64,000 nucleotides of DNA, taken from positions 62,001 to 126,000 of the forward strand of contig JAQGNY010000048.1 in the NCBI GenBank assembly GCA_028293825.1. The letters are read 5' to 3'. The notes beneath the pieces are model-generated. The model searched no databases, had not been told where the DNA came from, and saw nothing but the letters and a program-made list of their open reading frames with translations. Each line of letters starts with the position of its first letter. Position 1 is the first letter of the stretch. The translations under genes were made by a program, and so were the position numbers. The stretch is from Verrucomicrobiaceae bacterium (GTDB lineage: Bacteria; Pseudomonadota; Gammaproteobacteria; Pseudomonadales; CAMLJR01). Below, one piece after another: positions 1-8,752 of the stretch.

Positions 1-507
1 CTTACTTTTTTTCGCATCGAGCAAGGTAGCGACGGCATTATTTTCGGATCGATGCAGCAGCAATATTGGCGTTTGCTAACACCGATTTTTTTGCATTTTG
101 GTCTGCCGCATATTGTGTTCAATATGTTGTGGTTATGGGATCTCGGCCGACGTGTCGAGTTAGTGCAGGGGCCGCTGCGCTTGATATCGATCGTTGCGCT
201 GATCGGTGTGGCGTCGAATATTACGCAGGCACTGGCGCAGCCATCGCTCTTCGGCGGCATGTCCGGTGTCGATTACGGCTTGCTCGGTTACTGTTGGATT
301 TGGGGTTGGCTGCGTCGCGATCCAGTGTTGCATGTGCCGGTGCCGATCATGATTGCGATGATCGCCATGTTGCTGCTGAGCATGACCGGTTTGATGGAAT
401 TTATGGGTATGGGCGCGATTGCCAATGCCGCGCATGTCGGCGGTCTGATTATGGGTTTGGTGCTCGGTCTGGCGACCATTTTGATCAGCAAAAAACCGGT
501 TAATTAA
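1..507 (+). CDS. Rhomboid family intramembrane serine protease (5' end outside window)
   Basis: The open frame runs in from the window edge, so the N-terminus is missing. The visible 168 residues hold the rhomboid core: an early W-R-x-x-T-P then H motif, the catalytic serine in G-x-S-G (Ser88 counted from the window start) and the partner histidine in N-A-A-H-V-G-G (His145). Several hydrophobic segments fit the usual six-helix inner-membrane bundle. Rhomboids cleave membrane-embedded substrates within the bilayer; the substrate cannot be told. Rhomboid, YeaC, DUF2797 and pepN also occur side by side in pseudomonads, so this is a conserved neighbourhood. The family is clear. Whether the missing part carries a GlpG-type cytoplasmic domain is unknown. 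Confidence 0.92.
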   Translation, partial: LTFFRIEQGSDGIIFGSMQQQYWRLLTPIFLHFGLPHIVFNMLWLWDLGRRVELVQGPLRLISIVALIGVASNITQALAQPSLFGGMSGVDYGLLGYCWIWGWLRRDPVLHVPVPIMIAMIAMLLLSMTGLMEFMGMGAIANAAHVGGLIMGLVLGLATILISKKPVN

Positions 508-532
508 TATTCATTTTTATGCGGTGTCGGTT

Positions 533-796
533 ATGAATTTTCAGCAGTTGTTGCATTCGATTACCCCTGATGTTTATGAAAATATGAAGCGCGCGGTGGA
601 GATCGGCAAATGGCCCGACGGGCGCGGCCTCACCACCGAGCAGCGCGAACTGTGCATGCAGGCGGTAATTGCGTATGAGGAAAAAAATGTCGATGCGCGC
701 GAACGCACGGGCTATATCGATCGCGGCAGCAAGCAAGATGGCGAATTATGCGATGACGATCACCAGCACACCGAGCAGCCGTTGAAGTGGAGCTGA
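533..796 (+). CDS. YeaC / DUF1315 family protein
   Basis: This 87-residue cytoplasmic protein has the family's typical opening (M-N-F-Q-Q-L-L, then T-P-D-V-Y-E-N-M-K) and the signature G-K-W-P-D-G-R, followed by an acidic, His-rich tail. I chose the ATG at 533, which gives the family's usual N-terminus; a GTG nine bases upstream in frame is the alternative. No strong ribosome binding site is visible for either. The function of the family (E. coli YeaC) is not known. It lies 25 bp after the rhomboid gene and 19 bp before the DUF2797 gene, which suggests one transcript. The family call is secure; no biochemical role can be assigned. Confidence 0.85.
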   Translation: MNFQQLLHSITPDVYENMKRAVEIGKWPDGRGLTTEQRELCMQAVIAYEEKNVDARERTGYIDRGSKQDGELCDDDHQHTEQPLKWS

Positions 797-815
797 TCGA
801 TGTGGAGTGTTTGAC

Positions 816-1652
816 GTGAGTGCGGTTTCCGTTTCTGGCGCGCTGCGCAAATTGCGCACGCAGCTCGATAATGCAGCAGTCAGTTACCGCGCTGTCATCG
901 GCGCACACGAAATCGATTTAAATCCACTGCTCGGGCAAACCATCAGCCTGCATTATTCCGGCACCATTACCTGCATTCACTGCGATCGCAAAACCAATAA
1001 AAGTTTTAGCCAGGGTTACTGTTACCCCTGCTTTCAAAAATTGGCGCAGTGTGACATTTGTATCGTCAGCCCCGAAAAATGCCATCACGATGCCGGCACC
1101 TGTCGCGAGCCGGAGTGGGCGGCGCAATATTGCATGCAGCCGCATGTGGTGTATCTTGCCAATTCTTCCGGTATTAAAGTCGGCATTACGCGTGGCACAC
1201 AGGTGCCGACGCGTTGGATCGATCAAGGCGCGGTGCAGGCGCTGCCGATTTTAGGCGCGCAAACGCGGCAACAATCCGGCTTGATTGAAGTAATGTTCAA
1301 GCCACATGTCGCCGACAAAACCAATTGGCGCGCGATGCTGAAAGGTCAGGTCAGCGTGCTCGATTTATATGTCGAGCGCGATCGTTTATTGCAACTGTGC
1401 GCCGCCGAAATCGAAACACTGCAACAGCGTTTCGGTTTGCAGGCGATTCAACTATTGCCGGCCGCAACTGCAATTGCGATCGATTATCCGGTGCTACAAC
1501 ATCCGGAAAAAGTCGTCAGCCTCGATCTTGAAAAAACACCGCGCATCGAAGGCCGCTTACTCGGTATCAAAGGTCAGTATTTAATGCTCGATATCGGCGT
1601 GCTGAATATTCGTAAATTCGGCGCCTATCACGTAACGTTTTCGACGCAATGA
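816..1652 (+). CDS. DUF2797 domain protein
   Basis: The protein has 278 residues and no signal peptide. Its N-terminal third carries a cysteine-rich zinc-ribbon-like region (C-I-H-C, then C-Y-P-C, C-D-I-C and further Cys/His pairs). After it comes the family's core with H-V-V-Y-L-A-N and K-V-G-I-T-R-G, which recalls a GIY-YIG-like fold. The function is unknown in the literature I can recall. I prefer the GTG at 816 because a GGAG lies eight bases upstream; a GTG at 807 would add three residues but overlaps that site. It sits between YeaC and pepN, as in pseudomonads. The Cys pairs suggest metal binding; the GIY-YIG resemblance is inference. Confidence 0.82.
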   Translation: MSAVSVSGALRKLRTQLDNAAVSYRAVIGAHEIDLNPLLGQTISLHYSGTITCIHCDRKTNKSFSQGYCYPCFQKLAQCDICIVSPEKCHHDAGTCREPEWAAQYCMQPHVVYLANSSGIKVGITRGTQVPTRWIDQGAVQALPILGAQTRQQSGLIEVMFKPHVADKTNWRAMLKGQVSVLDLYVERDRLLQLCAAEIETLQQRFGLQAIQLLPAATAIAIDYPVLQHPEKVVSLDLEKTPRIEGRLLGIKGQYLMLDIGVLNIRKFGAYHVTFSTQ

Positions 1653-1713
1653 ATGTTTTGCCTGTCGCTGCTTCGACAGCGGGGTTTTACCAGCCACAGC
1701 AATTGGAGAATCT

Positions 1714-4389
1714 ATGATGCGCGACGCACAACCCCGCACGATTCAGCTGAAAGATTATCGCGTTCCCGATTTTTTAATCGAAAACACCGCGCTGCATTTT
1801 GAGCTGCACGAAGAGCGCACGCTGGTGCGCACCACGCTCGAAATGCGCCGCAACCCTGACGCTGAAAATCAGTACGCGCCGCTGGTGCTCGACGGGCAGA
1901 ATTTATTGCTGCACAGCGTCAATATTGACGGACGCGTATTGACGCAAAACGATTATCAGCTCAGCCCCGATCATTTGACGATTGCCGAAGTGCCGGCGCA
2001 TTTTGTGTTTCATTGCGAAACAGAAATAAAGCCGCAGGAAAATACCTCGCTGGAAGGTTTATATAAATCGCGCACGATGTTCTGTACGCAATGCGAAGCA
2101 GAAGGTTTTCGCAAAATCACTTATTTTCTCGATCGTCCCGATGTGATGTCCGTGTTCACTGTCAGCATCGACGCGGAACTTGCGCGTTATCCGGTGCTGT
2201 TATCGAACGGAAATTTAGTGCACAGCGGTGACACCAAAGTGCCGGGTCGTCATTTTGCGACGTGGCACGATCCGTTCAAAAAACCGTGCTATTTATTTGC
2301 GTTGGTGGCGGGTGATCTCGCGCATATCGAAGACCGTTTCAGCACGATGAATAATCGTGACGTGACCCTGCGCATTTATGTCGAGCCCAAAGACGCCGAT
2401 AAATGCGACCACGCGATGGCTTCGCTGAAACATTCGATGCTATGGGACGAAAAAGTTTACGGTCGCGAATACGATTTGAATATTTTCAATATTGTCGCCG
2501 TCGATGATTTCAACATGGGCGCAATGGAAAATAAAAGCCTAAATATATTCAATACCTCGTGCGTGTTGGCGCGCCCAGAAACGACAACAGATATTGGGTT
2601 TCAGCGCGTTGAAGCGGTGGTTGCGCACGAATATTTTCACAACTGGTCGGGCAACCGTGTCACCTGCCGCGATTGGTTTCAGTTGAGTTTGAAAGAGGGT
2701 TTCACGGTATTTCGCGACAGCGAGTTTTCCGCCGACATGGGCTCGCGCACTGTTAAGCGTGTTGAAGATGTGAGCTTGTTGCGCACGCTGCAATTCGCCG
2801 AAGACGCGGGGCCGATGGCGCATCCGATTCGACCCGACTCGTACATGGAGATTTCCAATTTCTATACGTTGACCGTGTACGAAAAGGGCAGCGAAGTCGT
2901 GCGCATGTTGCACGAAATTCTCGGCGCTGAATTATTTCGCAAAGGTACCGATTTATATTTCTCGCGCCACGATGGCCAAGCCGTTACCTGCGATGATTTC
3001 GTCAACGCGATGGAAGCGGCCAGCGGCCGCGATCTAAAACAATTTCGGCGCTGGTACTCGCAGGCAGGCACACCGCGCCTGCATGTCGATGGAAAATATG
3101 ATGCGGATGCGCGCACCTACACGCTGACGGTTAAACAATCGTGTCCGCCGACGCCGGGTCAGCCAAAAAAAGAACCGTTTCATATTCCGCTCGCCGTCGC
3201 GTTATTCGGCGATGCCGGCGCGTTGCGTTTGCAGCTTGCCGGCCAGCCGATAAATGGTGAAAGCGCGGATAACACTGCCACGGTGCTTGACGTTACTGAG
3301 GCAGAACAGCAGTTCGTGTTTTCCGATATTCCCGAGCGGCCGGTGCCGAGTTTGCTGCGCGGTTTTTCCGCGCCGGTGAAATTATTCTTTCCGTATGCGC
3401 GCGATGAATTAATGTTTTTGATGCGCCGCGACAGCGATGGTTTTTGCCGCTGGGATGCAGCGCAGCAATTGGCTGTTGCCACATTGAGCGACATGATTGC
3501 CGCTTATCAACGCGGCGGAGATTTGCAGCTCGATGCGCGCTTATTAACGGCGTACGCGGATTTGCTCGACGACAGCACGCTCGATCCGGCGATGGTCGCG
3601 TTGATGCTGACGTTGCCGAGCGAAGCGTATCTTGCGGAAATTTACGACGTCGTCGATGTGCCGGCCATTCACGCTGCGCGCGAAGCAGCGCGCCTGCAAA
3701 TTGCGCAGGGTTTACGCGAAAGATTATGGCGCGCGTATCGCGCCAATCAATCGAATGCGCCTTACGCGGCGACCGCCCAACAAATCGCGCAGCGCAGTTT
3801 GAAAAATATCAGTCTTGCGTACTTGATGCTGTTGGAGGAAGCGGACATCGTTGCTGCCAGCGTCGAGCAATTCACGCAGGCGCAAAATATGACCGATGTG
3901 ATGGCAGCGTTGACGACGCTGGTGAACAGCCATCAAGACGCGCACAAGGCAGACGTGTTAGAGCGGTTTTATCAGCGCTGGCAACACGAGCCATTAGTGG
4001 TTAACCAATGGTTTCAAGTACAAGTCGCGTGCGCGCTGCCCGGAACATTGGAGCATGTACGGCAATTGATGCAGCACGAAGAGTTCGATATTAAAAACCC
4101 GAACAAAGTGCGTGCTGTCGTCGGTGCTTTCGCTGCGCAAAATACGGTGAATTTCCATCAACTCGATGGCGAGGGTTATCGCTTTCTCGCCGATCAAGTC
4201 ATCGTGCTGAATAAATTAAATCCGCAAATTGCATCGCGGCAATTGGCGCCATTATCGAAGTGGCAAAAATACCCGGCGCCGGTGCAGGCGCGCATGATCG
4301 CCGAGTTGCGGCGCATTGCCGCCGAGCCCAATCTGTCGAGCGATGTATTTGAAATTGTCGAAAAAAGCCTCGCACAGGCCACGACGTAA
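1714..4389 (+). CDS. pepN: Aminopeptidase N (M1 family)
   Basis: This is the broad-specificity cytosolic zinc aminopeptidase that removes N-terminal residues from peptides during protein turnover. At 891 residues it has the usual gammaproteobacterial PepN length (E. coli about 870). The exopeptidase motif G-A-M-E-N-K is present near residue 269. The zinc site is H-E-Y-F-H (His305, Glu306, His309), with the third ligand Glu about 19 residues further on in L-K-E-G-F. The C-terminal alpha-helical domain is complete. The start is ATG preceded by TTGGAGA; a second ATG follows at once and could also serve. It is 61 bp downstream of the DUF2797 gene. Nothing is unusual. Confidence 0.97.
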   Translation: MMRDAQPRTIQLKDYRVPDFLIENTALHFELHEERTLVRTTLEMRRNPDAENQYAPLVLDGQNLLLHSVNIDGRVLTQNDYQLSPDHLTIAEVPAHFVFHCETEIKPQENTSLEGLYKSRTMFCTQCEAEGFRKITYFLDRPDVMSVFTVSIDAELARYPVLLSNGNLVHSGDTKVPGRHFATWHDPFKKPCYLFALVAGDLAHIEDRFSTMNNRDVTLRIYVEPKDADKCDHAMASLKHSMLWDEKVYGREYDLNIFNIVAVDDFNMGAMENKSLNIFNTSCVLARPETTTDIGFQRVEAVVAHEYFHNWSGNRVTCRDWFQLSLKEGFTVFRDSEFSADMGSRTVKRVEDVSLLRTLQFAEDAGPMAHPIRPDSYMEISNFYTLTVYEKGSEVVRMLHEILGAELFRKGTDLYFSRHDGQAVTCDDFVNAMEAASGRDLKQFRRWYSQAGTPRLHVDGKYDADARTYTLTVKQSCPPTPGQPKKEPFHIPLAVALFGDAGALRLQLAGQPINGESADNTATVLDVTEAEQQFVFSDIPERPVPSLLRGFSAPVKLFFPYARDELMFLMRRDSDGFCRWDAAQQLAVATLSDMIAAYQRGGDLQLDARLLTAYADLLDDSTLDPAMVALMLTLPSEAYLAEIYDVVDVPAIHAAREAARLQIAQGLRERLWRAYRANQSNAPYAATAQQIAQRSLKNISLAYLMLLEEADIVAASVEQFTQAQNMTDVMAALTTLVNSHQDAHKADVLERFYQRWQHEPLVVNQWFQVQVACALPGTLEHVRQLMQHEEFDIKNPNKVRAVVGAFAAQNTVNFHQLDGEGYRFLADQVIVLNKLNPQIASRQLAPLSKWQKYPAPVQARMIAELRRIAAEPNLSSDVFEIVEKSLAQATT

Positions 4390-4406
4390 AAAATTGTTTT
4401 GCAGTT

Positions 4407-4480
4407 GTAGGGCGCTGCTTGTCGCGCCCTTTCACAGACAGCACCAACTTTAAAAAGAGCGCAGCAAGCAGCGCCCCTAC
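4407..4480. repeat. REPIN-like pair of inverted REP units
   Basis: Two 24-base arms (4407-4430 and 4457-4480) face each other across a 26-base linker. The left arm begins GTAGGGCGCTGCTTG and the right arm is its near-perfect inverse, ending CAGCGCCCCTAC. The outer tetranucleotides are GTAG and CTAC, the mark of REP sequences moved by RAYT transposases. It fills the gap between pepN and the lyase gene and could also act as a transcription terminator-like hairpin. A RAYT-family gene lies in the same window at 30711. I saw no second copy in this window, so its repeated nature is inferred from form alone. Confidence 0.6.
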
Positions 4481-4508
4481 GTATTAATTTGAAGATTAAG
4501 GAATCGAT

Positions 4509-5378
4509 ATGCAACTGCGTCCGCGCCGCTCCGTTCTTTACATGCCGGGCAATAATCAGCGCGCATTGGAGAAGGCAAAAACGCTTGCCGCCGATGCGCT
4601 GATTTTCGATCTGGAAGACGCGGTTGCGCCCGATCAAAAAATCGCAGCGCGTGCGGTATTAATCGAAGCAGTTAAAAATAACGATTACGGTCGTCGCGAA
4701 ATCGCCATTCGCATCAATGCGTTGGCGACGACATGGGGCGCAGACGATATCAAAGCGGTGGCGTCAACGTCGGTGCATGCGGTTTGTGTGCCGAAAATCG
4801 AAAGCGCCGAGCAGGTGCGCGCCATAGCGCTGGCGTTAGAGCATAACGGCGCGCCGCCGAGCATGGCGATTTGGGCGATGATTGAAACGCCGCTCGGCGT
4901 ATTGAACGCGCGTGAAATCGTGGCCGCGCATCCGCGTTTGAATGTGTTGATCATGGGCACGTCGGATTTGTCGAAAGATTTGCGCGTGCCGCACACACCG
5001 GATCGCTTGGGCTTTATTACATCATTGGGGTTATGCGTGCTGGCGGCGCGCGCCTACGGTTTGGATATTCTCGATGGTGTCGATTTGGATCTAAGCGGTA
5101 GCGAGGCGTTTCGCGCTATCTGCGCGCAGGGTCGCACCTTGGGCTTCGACGGTAAAACGTTAATTCACCCGAATCAAATCGCCGGTGCCAACGATATATT
5201 CGGACCGAGTGCTGCGGTCATCGAACATGCGCAGCGCGTGTTAGAGGTGTGGTGGGCAGCGGAAAAGTCTGGCGCTGGCGTGGCGGTTCTGGACGGTAAA
5301 TTAGTTGAAAATCTGCACGCGGCGGAAGCCGAGCGGGTGCTGGCGATAGCGGCTGCAATTGCAGCCGTCGCGCCATAG
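4509..5378 (+). CDS. HpcH/HpaI-CitE-like CoA-ester lyase
   Basis: This 289-residue cytoplasmic protein belongs to the citrate lyase beta / malyl-CoA lyase superfamily. These are Mg-dependent TIM barrels that cleave or form 3-hydroxyacyl-CoA esters such as malyl-CoA, beta-methylmalyl-CoA or citramalyl-CoA. Family marks are R-S-V-L-Y-M-P-G-N near the start, the metal-binding D-L-E-D-A-V, the Glu of the M-I-E-T-P segment, and G-F-D-G-K-T-L-I-H-P-N-Q toward the C-terminus. There are no citrate lyase alpha or gamma subunits nearby, so a stand-alone CoA-ester lyase is more likely than citrate lyase. The start ATG has AAGGA just upstream. It ends 8 bp from the convergent MFS gene. The exact substrate is not decidable. 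Confidence 0.85.
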   Translation: MQLRPRRSVLYMPGNNQRALEKAKTLAADALIFDLEDAVAPDQKIAARAVLIEAVKNNDYGRREIAIRINALATTWGADDIKAVASTSVHAVCVPKIESAEQVRAIALALEHNGAPPSMAIWAMIETPLGVLNAREIVAAHPRLNVLIMGTSDLSKDLRVPHTPDRLGFITSLGLCVLAARAYGLDILDGVDLDLSGSEAFRAICAQGRTLGFDGKTLIHPNQIAGANDIFGPSAAVIEHAQRVLEVWWAAEKSGAGVAVLDGKLVENLHAAEAERVLAIAAAIAAVAP

Positions 5379-5386
5379 CGTGGTTG

Positions 5387-6667
5387 TTAGCTGGAAGGGA
5401 CCGGCGCGGCGGTTGCGGCGCTGAGTTTTTTCATCTGCCATGCTGCAGGTAACAACACTAATAAAAATACCAGGAATGACAGCGCATAACTGCCAGTGAG
5501 ATCGCGCAGTGACGCCGCAATCAGCGAGCCGACTGCGCCCATGCCGAGGAAGGTATTGCTCAGCCCTAACACTTGGCCAAAGGCGCGCGGCCCGAAACGT
5601 TCGATCACGATCGCACTGTTCAACGGCAAATAGCCGGAGTGAAAGAAGCCGAGAATAGCGATGCCGACGCACAGCGCGGTAAAGCTCGAACCCACGCTGA
5701 TAAGAATAATTGCGCAGCTAACGCCACCGCCAATCATCCAATACAAATAGCGATGATCGTGTCGATCGAGCATGCGACCGATCATGATGCGCCCAATCAA
5801 CATCAGGATTGATAATTCGGAAACCAGAAAGCCCGTCTGTTGCGCGGTGACGCCCATATCGTGCGCGTACGCGCCCAGATTCATTTGCACCGCATTGAAT
5901 GCCAGAGATAGCGGTAAAAAACACAGAATCAATGTGCGGAAATCGCTGTGGCGCAGCAATGCGCCGGTGGTGAATGTACGCGGTCGCGGCGGCAATTTAT
6001 TATCGCGATGCTGCATGTCGAGCAGCTCTTCCTCCGGCGGTTTACGTTTCAACACCAGCCAAGTCAGCGGTGCGACCACCAGTGCGATGAATAAACCAAT
6101 CGACACAAAAGTAATTCGCCAGCCGGCATGCGCAAGCAGAATCGCGGCGAACGGTGGCATGGCCAGACCGCCCACCGATGAACCTAATGTCGACATGGAT
6201 AACGCTAGACCGCGATCCTTGGTAAACCAGCGTGTCGCCAAAGTTTGCGCAGGCAGCGAGCTGGTCAAGATCAAGCCGGGTGGGAAAATCACCAGAAAAA
6301 CCAGCACGATTTGCCACAGTGCAGTGGCCATACTTACCAGCAACATGCCGCCGGCAAATAGCATGGCGCCGGCGCTGATAAGAATATGACTGGGGAAGCG
6401 ATCGATAGCGCGGCCGGCCATCGGCGAGATTAAGCCCGAGATAATTTGCGAGCACACACCGGCAATCATGATGTGACTGCGCGCGACGCCGAACTCTTCG
6501 CTCCACGGGATTACCCATAGTGTGAAGCAAAAATAATGCGTGCCGACACACAGCGATTGGAAGACCAGCGTCATGGCGATGACGTTCCAACCGTAGTGCC
6601 ACTTGAAGGTAGAGACGGGTAATTTGTTCACTTGGGTGTACAGCATTATGTCGTTGTTTGATTTCAC
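5387..6667 (-). CDS. MFS transporter, OFA / monocarboxylate-permease-like
   Basis: This is a 426-residue inner-membrane protein with about twelve hydrophobic segments and a hydrophilic central loop, as in the major facilitator superfamily. The opening H-Y-G-W-N-V-I and the early W-V-I-P-W-S-E-E-F stretch resemble the oxalate/formate antiporter and monocarboxylate permease group; the loop motif G-R-x-I-D-R-F follows. Substrates of that group are small carboxylates, which would fit the convergent CoA-ester lyase, though the pairing is only suggestive. The frame opens at a GTG at 6667 with AAGG directly ahead; an ATG at 6646 is an equally possible start. Substrate unknown. Confidence 0.85.
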   Translation of the reverse strand: MKSNNDIMLYTQVNKLPVSTFKWHYGWNVIAMTLVFQSLCVGTHYFCFTLWVIPWSEEFGVARSHIMIAGVCSQIISGLISPMAGRAIDRFPSHILISAGAMLFAGGMLLVSMATALWQIVLVFLVIFPPGLILTSSLPAQTLATRWFTKDRGLALSMSTLGSSVGGLAMPPFAAILLAHAGWRITFVSIGLFIALVVAPLTWLVLKRKPPEEELLDMQHRDNKLPPRPRTFTTGALLRHSDFRTLILCFLPLSLAFNAVQMNLGAYAHDMGVTAQQTGFLVSELSILMLIGRIMIGRMLDRHDHRYLYWMIGGGVSCAIILISVGSSFTALCVGIAILGFFHSGYLPLNSAIVIERFGPRAFGQVLGLSNTFLGMGAVGSLIAASLRDLTGSYALSFLVFLLVLLPAAWQMKKLSAATAAPVPSS

Positions 6668-6871
6668 CTTAGCAGATAAGGCGCGGCGAATGAACGTATG
6701 CGTGCAATGGCTTCAGGCAAAATAAAATGGATGGGTTCAGCTGATTACGGTTTCGGCAGCTGCGAAAATAGAATTAGTGGAATTGGATAGGAGGACGAGA
6801 CAGCGGTGTGGGTTTGAAATGGCGGCGGCGATTTCGCGCCGCGCGCAAACATTAACTCTAAAGTCTCAAGC

Positions 6872-8020
6872 TCAATACCAGACCGAGATGAAAAAGCGAA
6901 TAACATCGGCATCGAACGAATACAGCGGCTCGGTGCCGGGCGCAACGCCTTTAATGGTAGCGTTGCGATAGTTTTCGTAGTCGAATTTCAAATGATCCCA
7001 ATACAAATTAATGCTGCTTTTTTCGATCAGGCTATTTTTGAACGGCAGTTCGTAAGTGATGCCGACGCCGGCTGCCATCGAATGAAATGCACTCAACTGT
7101 TTGTCGCGCGTCATGTATTTAAATTCGGTGGCATTGCTAAACAGGTCACTGTAAAAATTAGCTTCGTTCTGTTTGTAGTAGCGCGCATGAATATCGAATA
7201 TCCAACCGTGTGGCAACGCGTGTTCGTAACCGACTTCCAGCGTATTGCTTTTGATATCCCAGCCGTCGTTGTAATAACGGTAGCTGCCGTAAAGTGCGGC
7301 GCGCGTATCGGGTAAATGGTATTTGGCGCCCAATGTGGTGGTATAGCTGGTGCGCGCTTGCGGAAATATTTCTTGCTGCCAGCTGTACGAACTGCCGTTT
7401 ACATAACGAAAGCTGCGATAGGGATTGGCGAGAAAACCTTCGTCGGAAATGATTTCCTCACTCAGGTTAACAATCAGATTGCGCGTTACGATCTGGCTGA
7501 CGCTGACACGGTATTCTTGATGGGTAGCGGTTTCTTTAAACGCTGCATTGCTGTTGGATTTAATCGTGTCGCTGCCGCGTGTGTAACCCATGCTCAGTGT
7601 GGTCAGATCGCCGAAAAAATCCTGACTGATATCGAAGTGAACCGTGTTCGACAGATAATCGCTTTCGCTGCTGTGGATCATGCCCGCAGTCATCATGGTG
7701 CGATCGAATAAATAATCGAGACTGAGACTTTCTTCGGTACGTTTATCGGCGAATGGACTGGCTTGCGTGATGACGTCGATCGATGCGCTGCTGACATTGT
7801 CGACGTAGTAATTACCGCTGACCGAAAATTTGTCGGCGATATTTTTGCGTACTAATACCGAGGGGCCATCGACGGTCAGGCCACCGCCATCGTAGCGGTG
7901 ATAAAGCACATCCATTCGCTCTTCCGGCAAAATGGCGGCGAATAATAATGGCGCACTGCTGGCGAGCAATGCGGCGACGATTAATAATCGTTTTTTAGTT
8001 ACAACCGCAGCCGCCACCAT
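6872..8020 (-). CDS. DUF3570 outer-membrane beta-barrel protein
   Basis: The protein has about 382 residues with an N-terminal signal peptide and a body of alternating, aromatic-rich beta strands ending in a C-terminal aromatic (V-W-Y). This is the pattern of an outer-membrane barrel and of family DUF3570. I chose the ATG at 8020 because AAGGAGG lies directly upstream; the frame stays open to 8101, and a GTG at 8017 has better spacing. The gene overlaps the end of the DUF4266 gene by 26 bp, so translation is probably coupled. In many bacteria DUF3570, DUF4266 and a TlpA-like thioredoxin stand together, usually with an ApbE flavin transferase, which is missing here. Function unknown. Confidence 0.85.
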   Translation of the reverse strand: MVAAAVVTKKRLLIVAALLASSAPLLFAAILPEERMDVLYHRYDGGGLTVDGPSVLVRKNIADKFSVSGNYYVDNVSSASIDVITQASPFADKRTEESLSLDYLFDRTMMTAGMIHSSESDYLSNTVHFDISQDFFGDLTTLSMGYTRGSDTIKSNSNAAFKETATHQEYRVSVSQIVTRNLIVNLSEEIISDEGFLANPYRSFRYVNGSSYSWQQEIFPQARTSYTTTLGAKYHLPDTRAALYGSYRYYNDGWDIKSNTLEVGYEHALPHGWIFDIHARYYKQNEANFYSDLFSNATEFKYMTRDKQLSAFHSMAAGVGITYELPFKNSLIEKSSINLYWDHLKFDYENYRNATIKGVAPGTEPLYSFDADVIRFFISVWY

Positions 8021-8216
8021 TGCCTCCTTGTCCACCGCGCGAACCTTCGCGCACGCCGTACACATGGGCAAGATAAACACCGGCAACGGGATTGCGTTCA
8101 AAGCTCATGATCGGATCGGCGAGATGATCCCGTTCATAAGGTTTGACCCACGGCTCCATGCTGCTGCAGGCAGCACAGAGAAGAGCGATTGTGGCAATTA
8201 AAAAAGTACGCAGCAT
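7995..8216 (-). CDS. DUF4266 small lipoprotein
   Basis: This 73-residue protein has a lipoprotein signal with Cys17 in L-C-A-A-C. After it come the family motif W-V-K-P-Y-E-R and a glycine-rich end, G-G-N-G-G-G-C-G-C-N, whose paired cysteines are typical of DUF4266. Its ATG overlaps the TAA of the thioredoxin gene (TAATG), which indicates translational coupling. The terminal Gly/Cys tail could carry a modification or metal, and the neighbouring thioredoxin suggests thiol redox handling of these cysteines. That is inference; the family has no assigned function that I know of. Confidence 0.88.
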   Translation of the reverse strand: MLRTFLIATIALLCAACSSMEPWVKPYERDHLADPIMSFERNPVAGVYLAHVYGVREGSRGGQGGNGGGCGCN

Positions 8217-8707
8217 TATTCTCGAATCAGTTCTTTAATTTGTTGTTCGTAATCTTGTTCGTAACCCGGCTTGTAGCCTTTGTGTAAATAGCGCATGTTG
8301 CCATCGCGATCGATCAACACCGTGGTCGGCATCGCACTTACATTGTAGCTGGAGCTGACGCTGCCGGTATCGTCGAGGAGAACCGGAAAGCTCACCGGAA
8401 TATCTTTTAATAATTTTGTCGCGAGCGCCGAATCTTTATCGACATTGACACCGACAACGTTGAATCCTAATTTTTTGTAACGCTCCTGCAATGCATTGAG
8501 CTGTGGCATTTCCTGCCGGCACGGGCCGCACCACGATGCCCAGAAATTTAACAGGATAACTTCGCCGCGATGTTCGCTAAGACGAATATTGCTGCCTTCC
8601 GTACTTTTTAAAGCGAAGTCCGGGGCCGATTCATTCGCATGGCAAAGCGAAGCGGCAGCAGTGAACAAAAATGCATAAAAAATAGGTAAAAATGATTTTG
8701 CGTGCAT
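8216..8707 (-). CDS. TlpA-like periplasmic thioredoxin
   Basis: This 163-residue protein has a cleavable signal peptide (residues 1 to about 24) and a TlpA/ResA-type thioredoxin fold. The active site is W-A-S-W-C-G-P-C with Cys60 and Cys63, and the cis-proline lies in M-P-T-T-V-L-I. Such proteins reduce disulfides in the periplasm, often for cytochrome c maturation or for a partner protein. The gene heads the trio with DUF4266 and DUF3570 and probably serves their cysteines. The heme-binding CxxCH proteins encoded nearby are another possible client. The start ATG has a GGAAAA upstream. The domain call is secure; the client is not. Confidence 0.92.
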   Translation of the reverse strand: MHAKSFLPIFYAFLFTAAASLCHANESAPDFALKSTEGSNIRLSEHRGEVILLNFWASWCGPCRQEMPQLNALQERYKKLGFNVVGVNVDKDSALATKLLKDIPVSFPVLLDDTGSVSSSYNVSAMPTTVLIDRDGNMRYLHKGYKPGYEQDYEQQIKELIRE

Positions 8708-8752
8708 GGTTTTTCCGGTCTCAAAAGCGTCTCGTTTTGAGAATAGCAGTCA

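Noticed and set aside
5772..6389. 205-codon plus-strand frame opposite the MFS gene
   Set aside because: It is an antisense shadow of a membrane protein gene with no ribosome site or family.
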